A stretch of 64,000 nucleotides of DNA from Coriaria nepalensis (GCA_027186245.1 CP114498.1:4719501-4783500); one strand, 5' to 3'; positions 25,701 to 38,495 are shown, counted from the stretch's first letter. A program made the numbers and translations. The notes: generated from the sequence alone by a model not told the origin.

Positions 25701-27285
25701 TGAAGGACCAGCAGATTGCTAATAGAGAACAATACAAAAGAAACAAAAATAGTAATAATAATGCTGTAATTGAAAGTTTAAGGGCTGTAGACTCATCTAA
25801 CATTGATAATCTCATACCTGTTTCATCCATATCTTTTTCCTCTTTAGCAATTCGTTTTCTCCATTTCTTATCAGGCAAAGGCCGTTTCTTCTTTTGTTTT
25901 GAAATTTTATTCTTACCTACTCGGTCTTCTGACGGTTGAGGGATTTTCACAAGTTTTTTTAACCTCTGGAAGGGACGGGTGGGTGCCTCAAGCTTTGGCA
26001 AAGCTTCTGAATCAAGCAGCTTGGTTGTCGGGCGAGCTTGTGCAGCCTCTGACATTGACCTGAGAGCTCTAGCTACACTTGCAGAAAATAAATCATCACT
26101 ATTGTCATTTTCCTCAGCTGAACTGCTCTTACTTGACAATGGTGGTTCTTGAAGACGGCGTTCAAAGCCCTTCAGCTTATGAAAAGGAGTCAAAATTCCT
26201 TTCCGAATCAATTCATCCCTTTCCTAGGACACAGAGTGTAAGTTAGTTATGTCCGCCTTTTTCTACCTTTGTTATTTAATTGTCTAGTCTAAGTTTTAAG
26301 ATGAAATCATGAGGCTTTTCTATTCTACCACATTTGATTAGACAAAGTAGCATTAAAAAACAATTCAACTCACTGTTTCAATAAAGCCCACAGATGCTGC
26401 ATCCAGAGCTGCATCAAAATCTCCATCCTCATCAAAAGATACAGTCTTGGGTCTCTTATTTTTGACTGAGGGCTTAACGTCTTTTGACTTCCTTTTGGGT
26501 CTTGACTCCTCTTTGACTATATCTAATATCACTTTGTTTTGGTCATCCTTGCATAAATCTGAAAATTCTTTCTCAAGCTGTGCTTGTGTAATCTTAAGGC
26601 TTTTTAGCCTATCAGCTGCCAGGGCATGTTGAAGAGTTAGGTCATTAGGAGAAACTGAACCATGATCCTCATCATCCCCTTGCTCCTGATGGTCATTTTT
26701 GTCATATCTCTGATCTTCATGTCTTTCAACATTCCTACTCTGTTCAACAGTAGATGCAATAGCATCTATTTCGAATTCTACTGCCCTCAGTTTATGGTAG
26801 AGTTTGACCTGGGTAGCAGATGACGGATCGATTATTTCTGACTTGTCATGAACCTCTTCCTCATTGCCCCCTCCCTCATTAACCCTGTTGTCTGCATTCC
26901 TTCTCACCTGCATTTGGGAAGCAACTGCTATTTTACATTATTGCCCACTAGCAAAATTAACAAGCTTTTTTTTTTTTTGGGCAACTCATATCATATGAAA
27001 GCTTAACATTAAGCAACTTTAAGCTTTCAATTCAACTATACCGCAATCCCAACCAATTAGGGAAGCTGCTTCTAAGAAATCCTTACATTTTGTGGGAGTT
27101 ATATTGCAGCATTTTTCCTTAGTACTTAATCATTGGTAAACTAAGCAAAAGACATATCAACTCTTCATCAGAAACGAAAGATGAAGCAACCATACCTCCT
27201 CTATAATATCCCGCTCGATATCCTCAGGATTTGCAGAAGTTACACCTAAGCTATTTAGCCAGACTCGATCCTCCTCTCCTTCCAT
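16774..27285 (-). CDS. CHR8: SNF2/SWI2 ATPase of the CSB/ERCC6/Rad26 class (CHR8-like)
   Basis: Seven exons on the minus strand: 27285-27196, 26907-26374, 26223-25818, 25209-24336, 24169-23560, 18386-17928, 17460-16774. All junctions are GT-AG and in phase, giving 1219 aa. The N-terminus ([20 protein letters not shown]) is followed by a charged region. The ATPase core has motif I DEMGLGKT (K about 421), motif II DEGH (about 552-555), motif [42 protein letters not shown], motif [14 protein letters not shown], and motif [14 protein letters not shown] just after the exon 5/6 join (about 839-850). The C-terminus has SMLRSRE-type and PTWTGKSG segments and a winged-helix-like end. The family remodels chromatin at stalled RNA polymerase II during transcription-coupled repair in the nucleus. 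Intron 5 is 5.2 kb because of an antisense copia insertion. No coding lesion is seen; length and motifs match the Arabidopsis CHR8 type. Confidence 0.95.
18597..18813 (+). repeat. 5' LTR of the CHR8-intron copia
   Basis: 217 bp, TGTTGACAAAA... to ...GTTCAACA. It has a TATATATA-rich segment followed by a CTATTCAAGAAATATAG stretch shared with the 3' LTR. By eye about twenty differences separate the two LTRs, so the insertion is not recent. Confidence 0.95.
18814..18825 (+). other. Primer binding site (initiator Met-tRNA type)
   Basis: TGGTATCCGAGC directly adjoins the 5' LTR end; the canonical plant iMet-tRNA complement is TGGTATCAGAGC, so two positions have mutated. Confidence 0.9.
23087..23178 (+). 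repeat. 45-bp in-frame tandem duplication in RNase H
   Basis: The peptide [15 protein letters not shown] is followed directly by [15 protein letters not shown], then IFTKRL. The duplication keeps the reading frame, in the conserved C-terminal copia motif ([11 protein letters not shown]). Confidence 0.9.
23267..23483 (+). repeat. 3' LTR of the CHR8-intron copia
   Basis: 217 bp, TGTTGACGAAA... to ...TTTCCACA, followed by the GAACC target duplication. It starts right after the polypurine tract. Confidence 0.95.
25507..25520 (+). repeat. Poly-G tract of 14 bases in CHR8 intron 3
   Basis: Fourteen consecutive G on the plus strand, i.e. poly-C in the CHR8 transcript. It lies in the intron between exons 3 and 4 and is likely unstable in length and prone to sequencing error. 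Confidence 0.95.
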
Positions 27286-27890
27286 GGATTCAAAAATCAA
27301 TACGTCCGCTTAACGGAGCAGAATCTGTAACCAATGAATAACATCCAAACAATTCAACATCGACACTAAACATACTAATTTTCATATGCAGATTGAAAAA
27401 TCAAAATAAAATTTGAAAACCAACAAAAACAAAAGAAAAGAAAAAAAAATTAAGACCAAAATTTCTTGAGAAAATGTAGAAAAAATAAATAGTACCGCGA
27501 CTGCCGATTCGATTTCGCGGAAGAAATTTCTTCAGAAGTCTCATATCCGGATTCCGAAATCCAAAAGAGAAAGAAAGAGGATTAAGATTCGTAACTCCTG
27601 GACAAGAAATCGAAAATCATGAATTTCACAGAACCTATGTTCAGTAATGTCTCCTCCTCCCTCTCCTCTCTCTCTCTCACTCTCACGTTCGTAGTAATCT
27701 ACGTTGCTTGCTAATGTGAGCTTGTAGCGTACGATTTTTTATTTTCTAATATTTATAAACCTCTTTCATAAATAAAATCATTTTTGGTTCCAAGTTTTGA
27801 TAGATAGCCTTACGTTTATTTCAGAATAAACCCATTTGGGAACTTTTAGTATATATATGCTCATTTTTTAACGTTGCTCGCTCCTCGTTC
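27286..27890 (-). promoter_or_regulatory. 5' UTR and promoter region of the CHR8-like gene
   Basis: No coding capacity. A CT-rich tract at about 27650-27690 (GA-rich on the minus, sense strand) is typical of plant core promoters or 5' leaders. The region ends where gypsy LTR sequence begins near 27891, leaving only about 0.6 kb of non-transposon DNA upstream of the start codon. No TATA box could be assigned with confidence; a leader intron is possible. Confidence 0.55.
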
Positions 27891-28376
27891 ATTTTGTATG
27901 GGGTACTAAAATGACCAGTGTGATGATTAAAGCTTATTTTATATTTTTCTTTTAATTAGGTTATCTCTCGTTAATATGGAAGTCTCACATTACTTAAATG
28001 ATGTCTATGAAAAAGAAAATATGATCCCTTCTTATTTTGGGATTAATTGGATTGATAACATATTTTAATAAAATTTAGGTTTTTATGAGCTACTTAGCTT
28101 AAGGTTATAAGATGAGAGGTGGTTGAGCTTTTAATGATTTAAATTTGGCTCATCTAAACATAATACGGACTTAGGGCTTAATATGAATAGTTGCTAATTT
28201 AACATTAAATGACTAACTAATTAAAGCTTAGAAAATCATTTATAGATTAATCTAACTTAAGCTTGCAAGCAAGTACTGGGAATGTAAGTTTCAATATAAT
28301 ATCTAGTATGATACAACTACTCTAGAAAATATAGTATATGAAGCTTCTTATATAAAAAGGTGAATGAAGAATCACA
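27891..28376 (-). repeat. Truncated 3' LTR of the minus-strand gypsy
   Basis: Homologous to 33885-34364. It starts (minus strand) TGTGATTCTTCATTC at 28376, but homology stops at about 27891, about 485 bp of an LTR that is 2.5 kb on the other side. The break is towards the CHR8 promoter. Confidence 0.85.
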
Positions 28377-31300
28377 TTCTCCTCTACTTTAAGAAATTCG
28401 GTCGCCGAATTTCAATTACTAGCTTGAACTATGTCGTGACGAATACAACATAAATTTATATGCATGGAATGAACTTTGCTCTAACCATTTTGAATGAATA
28501 AGTGAGGATATTTCTCTTGCATTTCATTTTTTGCTTCCCACGCTGCTTCCTCATTATTATGATTATGCCATAACACCTTCACTAAACCTACATCCTTATT
28601 TCGAAGGCGCTTCAGTTGATGATCAATGATCTTAATTGGTTATTCTAAATATGACATATCTTCTTTAAGTTTAACTAAATCAGGTTGCAACACATGTGAT
28701 GGATCCGGTAGATATTTTCAAAGCATTGAGACATGAAAGACTGAGTGTATGTTTGCAAAGGCTAGTAGAAGGGCTAATCAATAAGCTACTACCCCAATCT
28801 TCTTCAATATTTCAAAGGATCCTATATACTTTGGACTTAATTTTCCCTTCTCACCAAATCTCATAATACTCTGTGTCGAAGAAACACGAAGAACACATGA
28901 TCACCAACCTCGAATTGTAGGTCACATTGTCGATTATCTGCATATGACTTTTGTCAACTTTGTGTAACATATAACTTTTCTCTAATCAACTGAACTTTCT
29001 CATATGCATTTTGAACTAAATCTGGTCCCAAAAGCTTTCTTTCACCGACTTTAAACCATCAAGTAGGAGATATACACCTACATCCATATAAAGCCTCAAA
29101 AGGAGCAATTTTAATGCTAGACTGATAACTATTATTATATAGGAATTCCACCAATGGTAAATAATAACTCTTTCTCGATCTCATATCCATCACATAAGCA
29201 CATAACATATCCTCTTATGTCTAAATAGTCATTTTAGATTGACTATTAGATTGAGAATGGAAAGTTGTTGTCATATCTAACCTCGTATCAAAGGCCTCAA
29301 AAGTTCTAAAGAACCATTCTCAAATGTAGTTCATGCACATGTTCGTTACATGAATATCGCATGATATTATCAATAAAAACTATTACAAAGTGATCCAAGA
29401 ATGGCTTAAATACCTTATTAATCAGATCCATGAATGCAGCTGGGGGCACTTGTAAGTCCAACTGACATAACTAAGAATTCATAATATCCATAACGAGTAC
29501 TGAATACAGTCTTAGGTACATCCCCCTTTTTTATTTTCAATTGATGATAACTTGATCTAAGATCAGTTTTCAAAAAATAATGAGCACCTTGAAGTTGATC
29601 AAATAGATCATTAATACGCGGTACTGGATATTTATTTTGAACTGTCACTTTATTCAACTATGTATAATCAATATAAAGAAGAAGGGAGTCGTCTTTCTTA
29701 CGAATAAATAATACTGGGGCACCCCAAGTTGAAGTGCTAGGACAAATAAAACCCTTATAAAGCAAGTCTTGAAGTTGTTCCTTGAGCTCTTTCAGTTCCA
29801 TTGGGGCCATTCAGTATAGTGGAATAGATACAAGCTCCATTCTTGAAACTAAGTCAATACAAACTCTATCTCATGATCCGGAGGTACCTTAGGAAAGTCT
29901 TCAAGAAACACATAAAAAAACTCATTAACAACTAGAATGTCTGATAGACTACTCCCCTTAACTTCATTATCTTGCACAAAGGCCAAGTACGCCATACAAC
30001 CCTTTCTCAACATCTTTGTTGCTTTAAGAAATGATATTAACCTATAAGGAGTTTAATTGTAATCTCCTTGAAAACAAAACTCATAAACATCTTGAGGTTT
30101 AAACTTCACTATCTTATCATGACAATAGACCATAGCATGACTAGAAGCTAACTAGTTCTTACCAAAGATCACATCAAAATCCAGTATATCTAACTAAATC
30201 AGATTAACATACAATTCATGATCACCCACAATAAAAAGACAACCTTTATAAACTTGATCTGCCACTACGACCTCTCCCATTAATGTGCTTACAACTAATG
30301 AACTTTCTAATGGAAATGAATCAATACCTAGTCTTCCAAAAAATTAATAAGAAGCAAAAGAATGTCTGGCACTAGGATTAAATAAAATGCATGCATCAAT
30401 ATTAGTAATTCTAAGTGTACCTGAAACAACTGCATTTAAAGCTTGCACATCTTGCTGTGTTAAAGCAAATTTTTTGTTTGTCCTCCACTAGTGCCTCCTT
30501 CATTTTTGAAATGGTAACACGCCACTCATTGACTTTTGAAATGGTGCTTGTGGATTGTTTGTGAAAGGAAAATCATTAATAAATGACCCATTTTCCACAT
30601 CATAACACTCTCTTATAAGGCATCGATCAACCATAGATTTTTGGTTTCCACATACTTGACATTGCGGCAATGGCTGGGTAAGGTTACTACTTGCTTATTG
30701 AAAAGATTAAGAATGATGTAATGGTTTATTTTCTCGAAGTAGCTTCCCTCCTCTAGTCTGTCTTTTTGGATTACTATTATGATAATTTTTTGATTGAGAC
30801 TCACTCTAATCAAACCTAGATTTCCTCATTTCATCACGATTTTCTCGACTCTCCATTACTCGATTCTCTATAACTCGAGCACAATCTGAAGTTGTAGAAA
30901 ATGTTGCAAATCTTTGAGTAGCTAATGCTTTAAACATTGGTTCAACCAATTTAAAAAATCTCTTCACCCCTGCGGCCACATCTAAAACCATGTGTGGAGC
31001 AAAATAACTAAGCTCAGTAAATTTCTTAGCATATTCTGACACTCTCATATTACTAGTTTGCTTTTAATCTTTCAAACTCATAAGCTTTATCTTCTCGGAC
31101 ACTATCAGGAAGAAAATGATCGAGAAATGCTGTGATAAGCTGTGTCCAAACCCATGTACTAGAATCTTGAGTTCGGAACTAATGACGGGCAAGGCCTATA
31201 AGTTGATATGTTAATAACTCAACCACCTTTTTTTATTAGAATAACCCATAGCTTGACATCTTCTTTCTATTTCTTCTAAGAATACTTCTTGATCATTGGT

Positions 31301-31832
31301 GCCCTCGGAGTCTAAAAAAGTAAAAGGATTTAACTTTAAAAATTGAGAGAGCTTAGTGTACGAACCCAAAATAGCTAAAGATGGTTCACCCAGATCTTGA
31401 GTTTGAAAGTGTCGAGCTGCCATTACTTTAAACATTACATCCATTGCCCTATTAAACCCTTGTGCTAAATCCATCATTGTTTTATTCATCCCATGGAAAG
31501 TTGATAAAATTTAGCCATGTCAATACGTTGTGATGTAGAAACTCCCTTGTACGTCGATCACCCATATTAGACACAATGGGATCTCTTACCCTAGACTTTC
31601 CACATGTAGTTGCACAGTGTGGTGAAGAAGATCCTTAATCATTTCTATGCTCATGGGCTATAGATGATGTAGGTTGCTTTCTCAGTGGTAATATGTATGA
31701 TATATCAAACAAACAAGCATCCCTTAAGATCAATAAACAAATGCAAGACACATGTTTAAGGTGAAAATAGTTAATGCTAGAGAATCCTATGAGCATATTT
31801 CTATGCTCCACAGTATAGTCCAATGGAACCTA

Positions 31833-31846
31833 GGGCTCTGATACCA
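31833..31846 (-). other. Primer binding site of the minus-strand gypsy
   Basis: The reverse complement reads TGGTATCAGAGCCC, a perfect plant iMet-tRNA primer site. It lies 4 nt inside the LTR edge at 31851. Confidence 0.92.
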
Positions 31847-31850
31847 AGTT

Positions 31851-34364
31851 TGTCATGACCCGATACTACAGATCCATGACTGGCGTGAGAACACTATAAT
31901 TTAAGACATCTATGAACTTATATAGAATCTAAGTTACAGAATCCTCACAAACCTAGTTCTTACTTACCTTAAAATCTCAGAATAAACGAAACTTAAATGA
32001 ACCCAAAATTTTCCACACAACCAAAAGTTATGATTTATAAGTCAACTAAAGTGGGACTTATATATCCAACACCTTATAACTATTCTATTTTACATCTCAT
32101 ACACTAAATATATAATGAATCTTCTAAATTCACACAAATAGAAAGTTTATTAAGACAAGGTATTACCCAAGGATCGAATGGGAAACCGCTATTTAATCCT
32201 TCAGAAAGACTCTATCCATTCTAATCTGAAAAAGTTTAAATAAAGAAAATAATGAGTATAAAACTCAGTGAGATATTACTATAACATATTAGGAGTTAAA
32301 ACCATGTAAAGATGTAATTTCACCAAAACCGTCTCAAATAATATATTTTCATATAACAAATAAGATTTGCATCAATTCTTTATAGTCACGAAATCAATCA
32401 TTTGTAATATCAGTTTTGAAGATATACCTTGCAATTCTTATACTTGTTCTCATAATCGAAACCATCAAACTATCATTGAATCTATATAGATTAGACAATC
32501 AAATGAGCGAGGATTCAAGAGGTCACCCCCACGACACTTTGCTTTTACCAAAATACATTTATAAGAAGTTTAATATGTGGGACCATTATAGTAACTTCTC
32601 ACTGCTACTCCGCCACCCATGAGATGATACATATAAAAATCATTTCATATAGCAAAAACCTTACACACTGGAAATCACATTCCAATAATAGAGAATACTA
32701 TGTGCGCACGGTCCAGCAAACCCAATGCTAGACTGGGATCCCATCACAAAAACCTCAAATACGTTTTAATTATATATAATACATAGTTTATAAAACGTAA
32801 AGCATATATCAAGTCTATAATGATCAAATATTTACTTCTTGAAGCCAAGTTCCACTGCTTAAATGCCATATAAGTTGTAGTTGATAGCATGAGCAATTGT
32901 ATCCATATCACATATTAATTAAAAGATTAATTCATGAAATTCTTATTTTAGTCAAAATAGCTTACAGAAATCAAATATATAAAGTAAAGGTGAAAAAATA
33001 GCATAATTATCATTTATTCATCTTAAAAGCATTGGAAACTAATATGCTATAATTAGCAACTCATATTCGGCCTCTGATGGCTCTAATCAGTTCAAACACA
33101 AGAAGTAGTGGTGAGATGATCCTCTGATAGTTCTAAACAGTAAGCATTCAAAGATGTACAATGTGATCATTAAGGATGTTCTCTGCGATTCAAATAAATA
33201 AAACTACTAAACTACTAAACTACACTTCATATCTTTCATTCAAGTTCTAATCTCACTAATAATGTCCAAAATGGGATATGTGATGCACTAGATCTCCTCA
33301 TCTTGGCTAAATGGCTTGTTTAGCATCTGAAATACTACAATCAATGTTATCTCACTATTATATGATTCTAAGAGTATCATGGCTGTACCTACATGTTTAG
33401 ATGCTTAGATTGTACAATTGCAACCTCATAGTGCTTAGTTTGCTAGTTTTTTGAAATTTAAGTCTAATTTTACTTAAAGAATGCAATTAGGACATAAGTA
33501 CGAAGATTATGGTTAACATATAATCATCATCATTATATTAATTTTGAAGAAATATACAAATTAAGACATTAAACAAGGCCTAAGCTTTGTTAAAGTGTAA
33601 AAGCTTTATAATTTCAATTAAAAAGGGAAGAATGACACTTACTGTAGCTATGCTCCAATGGAGTTGTTCCAAAAATCGAAAACCATATTGGACTGATATT
33701 GTGAGTTTTTAAGGTGCTAGGAGTTCTAGGGCAGTCAGGTGTCAGATTAGACAAGTTTGCAAGAGACTTGGTAAATCAATCAAAGGATTGAACTTTTTCC
33801 CATGGTTTCTATTGTTTACCTTCTAAGCAACTCAAAGGGATGAAAATGGAGAGAAAATATAAAGTGCTTCTTTAATTTTGAGTAGGGGAACCAAAATGAT
33901 CATATTGTGATGATTAAGGCTCATTTTACACTTTTCTTCTAAGTAGGACACCTCGGAGTGCATGTGGAATTCTCACATTACTTAAATGATGACTAAGAAA
34001 AAGAAAATCCGATCCTTTCTCACTTTTGGGTCAATTGGGTTAAAAACATATTTTAATCAATTTTAGGCCTTTATTGAGCTACTTGGCCCAAGGTTATAAG
34101 ATGAGAGCTAGTTAAGCTTTTAATGAATCAAATTCAGCCTATCTGAATATAATATGGACTTAAGGCTTAATATGGATAGTTGCTAATTTAACATTATATG
34201 ACTAGCTAATTAAAGCTTAGAAAATCATTTTTAGGTTAATATAATTAACCTTGCAAGCAAGCACTTAGAATGCAAGTTTGAATTTAATATCTAGTATGAT
34301 ACAATTACTCTAGAAAAGATAGTATATGAAGCTTCTTATGTAAAAACATGTAAGAGCCATCACA
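31851..34364 (-). repeat. Full 5' LTR of the minus-strand gypsy, about 2.5 kb
   Basis: On the minus strand it runs from TGTGATGGCTC (34364) to GGGTCATGACA (31851), i.e. TG...CA ends with short imperfect inversion. The outer 480 bp match the truncated 3' LTR. No host gene is visible inside it. Confidence 0.8.
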
Positions 34365-34849
34365 AACTCGATTGGCTTGATGAGTATTGTACTCTTATTC
34401 TCTCACTCACATTAAAGCTAGTCACTTCTTAAACTTACTCTTCTCTTGTTAGGATGGTAATTAAACTTTCACAAAGAAGTGCCTTTGTGTGTGGATCTGG
34501 TAAGTTATAATTTGTGTCTACTTTTAGACTGTCGCTTAGATAAAGTGATAACAAAGCAATACGTATTTTGGATTTCTAATGAAACCTCCTTTCTTTGCTT
34601 TCATTGTGCACCATTGTAAACCTATTATATTACCACCTGACTAATGATGCTAGGAACCATTATAAGTTCAATTGTGAAACTTTTCATCCACAACACTTAT
34701 TTTTCTGTGCATGCATTAATATTAGTATTCGGTTTTGTTAATTGTATCTTTGGTCATTCCTAGATTGGAGCCCTTCTAACCATCTAATAACATAGTAATG
34801 TTCTTTAACAACATTTTAATGTTGTTCATTCGGATGGCCTTTTACTCAT

Positions 34850-35900
34850 GCTCGTAAGACTTAAAGCATTGGGAAACATATGGCTTCATACACAAATGGC
34901 AAATACTCATTTAGACAGTGAGATCCCATGACATTTTACAAATACTCATTTCCAAGAATCTTTCATAATAAATACCTTTAGGACTTTGCTTATTTATGTG
35001 AGTGAGTTAAGCCTAGCGTTCTTTTTGGATCTATCTTTATAGATCTATATGCCTATGCCAAAAGTTGCTTCTATATTTATGAAGAAGTTTTTCGATAACC
35101 ACAACTTCATAATTTGTGACAAATTTACTTTATTCTCAATAAGAAGTATGTTATCAATTTATGCTAACAGTGAACATAATCTTACTCCCACTAATCCTTT
35201 TGTATATACACATAGGTTATCCTTAAAACTAAACGATTTGATCTTTTACAAAATGGATTTCCACTTTTGGGATGCTTGCTACAATACATAGATTGATTCA
35301 AGCAGCTTACACAACTACTTTGTGCATTTTATGTGAAACCTTCAGGTTGTATATCATACATCTTTTCTTCATAATTTCCATTTAGGGAAGTAGGTCTCAC
35401 TCTATTTACCAGATCTCACAACCATTTTATGTTGTAATGGAAAACATTATCTAAATGGATATGGTAACAACCATTGGCGAGAGGTCTCTTTTAATATATT
35501 CATTCTTATTGCCTATAACCCTTGACTAATAATCAAGAGTCAAAGATCTCTATATTCATATGCACCCTATTCTTTCTTTTAAGACACATTGGCATCCAAC
35601 TTGAACATTTCTTTCCTGTGCAACCTCCAAGATCAACACTTTGTTTGGATATATGGAATCTATTTTAGATTTTACTACTCTAAGCCATATCTCATAATTC
35701 AGGCTCTATATGACATCAAAATACCTTTACTAAGATTTTCTATATGAAATGCATACCATTCAAGTTCATTGGGTACTCTCCCAAATCTGCAGAGTGGTGG
35801 TGTATGCTTAGGAATCATAATTACGTCTTTTAGAAGGTTTCTTAGAAGTGGGTATTTGATGAACTAGTTTTCTTAATCTAATTGTTAATTTTGTGGGTTT
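34850..35900 (-). mobile_element. Heavily decayed Ty1/copia reverse transcriptase fragment
   Basis: The minus strand shows a recognisable but scrambled copia series: an NGCEIW block (GYEIWQMD in intact copies), EKMYDIQPEGF near 35390-35360 (E.V/IYM.QPEGF), NQSMYCSKHP ([10 protein letters not shown]), NEPCVYIQKD near 35210, and ENKVNLSQIMKLWLSKNF near 35130-35080, each in changing frames with stops. No LTRs could be tied to it. It abuts the gypsy LTR on the left. Confidence 0.65.
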
Positions 35901-36519
35901 TGAACTATTTCATGTATTTTCTATATGAAAGGTTAGCTTGATTCATATCAAATCTTTATTTCTTTAACTTGTTCATTTTAAGCTAAGTCATATCATTCAA
36001 GTTCAAGACATGCTAAAACATACCTTTAGAACCATGACAACATATAAGCCCCTATGATCAACATTGCATAGTAGAGATGACTTCATTAGTGGACTAAGGT
36101 AGATAATTAATTGAAGTGGAGGATTGAAGATGTATAGTAGGAAGCAAGGAAACGATCATGAAAGAAACAAAGAAGAATTGATGAATCAAATGTTATTTAT
36201 AAACATTATCAGATTGTTTGGCACGTAATTAATTAACCAAGGGAATATGTGGCTTGCCTTAGTAATTTTTCCATTGTGATTAAGCATTATGATTCTAACT
36301 CCTAGTTTGACGGTGAAAAAAACATATTCATTATTATTAAGATTATTATTGTTATTATTATTATGATTTTTATTGTTCCTTTTATTATAATCTACTAAAC
36401 CCAAAGGATAAATTTTTGGTTTATGCATCAATTATTTTCACAAATATGCTAAAAAATTGGTGGTACTGGCCATGATAATTTTTACCTTTATCAATTTAAA
36501 AATACACGTTATGGTATTT
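35901..36519. other. A/T-rich DNA, no gene seen
   Basis: Contains an (ATT)n-like stretch at about 36330-36375 and no supportable coding region. Confidence 0.5.
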
Positions 36520-38495
36520 AGACTATAAAATCAATTTGACAATAGGAAGCAGTTAAATAAGATATTATAATTAGATAAGCTCAATGGTAACTATACTAAA
36601 TAGTTAATGGTAATTATACTAAACTGTCAACGGTAATTATACTAAGCTGTTAATGAAATGATTATCTAGTGACTCTTTGTGTTAGTGATTCTTAGACCGG
36701 AAATCATCATTGAATCTTATACTTGGAGTTTTATACTTCGATCTTATCCTAAAATATCATAGCTAAGAGTCATAACAAGATAAAATATTGAGTATAGAAT
36801 GTCAAGTAAAAAGTTTGTGAGTGGTCAAGACGGGATCCATTATTGCAGTATTAAAGGATAGTAAAATCCTATAACATAATATTCTCATCTAATGTAATAA
36901 CTGAAAAATCCTTGGCCGAGGTAGTACGGTAAGAAGATAGAGTTTTCTGTAAAACCATTATCTCCATGGTATAGAGAGATATTATTTATATGATTTATTT
37001 ATTGAGATTTAACAGTAAAATCGTATCTTAGGATGAATCAAGATATTTGCAAGATTAAAGAATTGAATAACACATTAATAGTTAAACAAATTCCTTCAAA
37101 AGAAATTGTACACTTCTCATCTCACAAGTAATATTTATACTTTGTTAAAAGTCAATCTTAGTTTGGAAAGTTTAAGTTAAATTAATCATGAGATTATTAA
37201 GTTTAACTATTTATTTTCAAAGGTACTTTAAAAGTTAAATGTATCTAATTAATGAATTAGATAAAATAATGAGGTGTCATGAATCCATTATACTGTCGAG
37301 ATGTAGAATATAACCCGTCACACATATTAAAGACGAAGTAGCTCAAATGGTATTCTCATGTTGGAAGGATAGAAATGAACTATTATATTAATAACGAGAT
37401 TCTTGAGTTTAATATATAGTAAATGAATTTATTTAGTAGGATTATATCATATAGCACTGTTAATATAACTAAGTATATTACATCGGCTAATTGGAAATTA
37501 ATCATATACTATGAGAATTTAAATTGATTAAATTGGTTTATTAATTTATTCGTAATTATGTGAATTAACATTAATAGGTCAAATTGACTTTAAGGAGTTA
37601 AAGGATAATTTGATAAATTGAATTTTTATCAATTAATTATGAAGTAATCGGAAGTAAACTTGATCAAATTAAGGACCCGATGACCATCCATGTTTGCTGT
37701 CCATTTATGGTGAAATTAACCTTAAAGGAGTTAAAGGACAATTTGATAATTTAATAAATTAGACTTTTATCAATTAATTATTAATTATTTAAAAGTCAAA
37801 CTTGGCCAAATTAGACACCATATGGGCTGCAACATACATGTGACTCACTTAAATAGTTAATTAATTAGTATCATGGTTAATTATAGTAATTATCATGTAT
37901 AATTAATTATTTGAAAGTAAAAAGAGTTTTACTTGAAGTGGAGCACTCCCTTAGTCCCACACATGGCCGGTTAGTGTTTGAGAAGGAGATGGATTCTTTT
38001 GATTTATTTAAATAATTATATCATAAGTAATTATTTAATTAAAATAAGTAAAGTTTGATTCGAAAAAGCAACCTCCTCTCAACCCTATAAATAGATCCCT
38101 AGGGTCATTGAATAATCATGCTACAATTGTAATAGAGTGGCCAAAATCATGGAGAGTATATAATCCATCACTTTGTAGTGGAGAGTTTTGACGGTTCATG
38201 AGTTCAACCTCAAAGAAAGAAATCCCTTGAAAGAAATTATGATATATTAGTACAAGTTAGAGGCAAAACACTTGAATTGCTTCATAGTTTTTCTTGAAGA
38301 ACCCTATTAACTTCGTGATTCATCACTAGAAGTAGGAGACATTTTTGTAGATCTTTTTTGTAAGGGTATACAGTGTAAGTATGTTCTTCTTGTTGTTTCT
38401 TGCTTTGATCCATATTATGCTATTTTAAATAGTATAACAAGTTCTTTGTTATGTGATGAGTTTATATCGGATCCAAAATTTTAAATTACTGTTTC
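36520..38495 (+). repeat. LTR-like repeat family copy X
   Basis: A non-coding unit of about 2 kb. It has a TATA-like CCCTATAAATAGATCCC at about 38083 and ends GGATCCAAAATTTTAAATTACTG followed by TTATCAGATTCC, a possible decayed primer site (canonical TGGTATCAGAGC). It shares ordered blocks with copies at 39150-39760 (same strand) and 41850-43690 (opposite strand), e.g. GTGAGTGGTCAAGACGGGAT versus GTGAGTGATCAAGAGGGAAT. The layout suggests a long copia-type LTR. Confidence 0.6.

Larger units (their letters stand above)
27891..34364 (-). mobile_element. Ty3/gypsy chromovirus, internally deleted, with a truncated 3' LTR
   Basis: Read on the minus strand: 5' LTR 34364-31851, primer site 31846-31833 (TGGTATCAGAGCCC), Gag about 31.5-30.8 kb (QFLKLNPFTFLDSEGTNDQEVFLEEIERR split over two frames), protease near 30.4 kb with LFNPSARHSF where the active site is normally DSGATHSF or DPGATHSF, so the catalytic Asp is replaced by Asn. 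Reverse transcriptase covers about 29800-29310 ([30 protein letters not shown] where FIDD is expected). Integrase resumes directly in its C-terminal half near 29290 (LVEF..YNNSYQSS, then APFEALYG). The integrase tail is followed by a chromodomain at about 28640-28490 (LVKVLWHNHNNEEAAWE). A purine-rich tract (GTAGAGGAGAA) precedes the 3' LTR at 28376. Stops are frequent; it is non-autonomous. Confidence 0.9.

Noticed and set aside
36186..36431. 81-residue Asn-rich open frame on the minus strand
   Set aside because: Produced by an ATT-type simple repeat.
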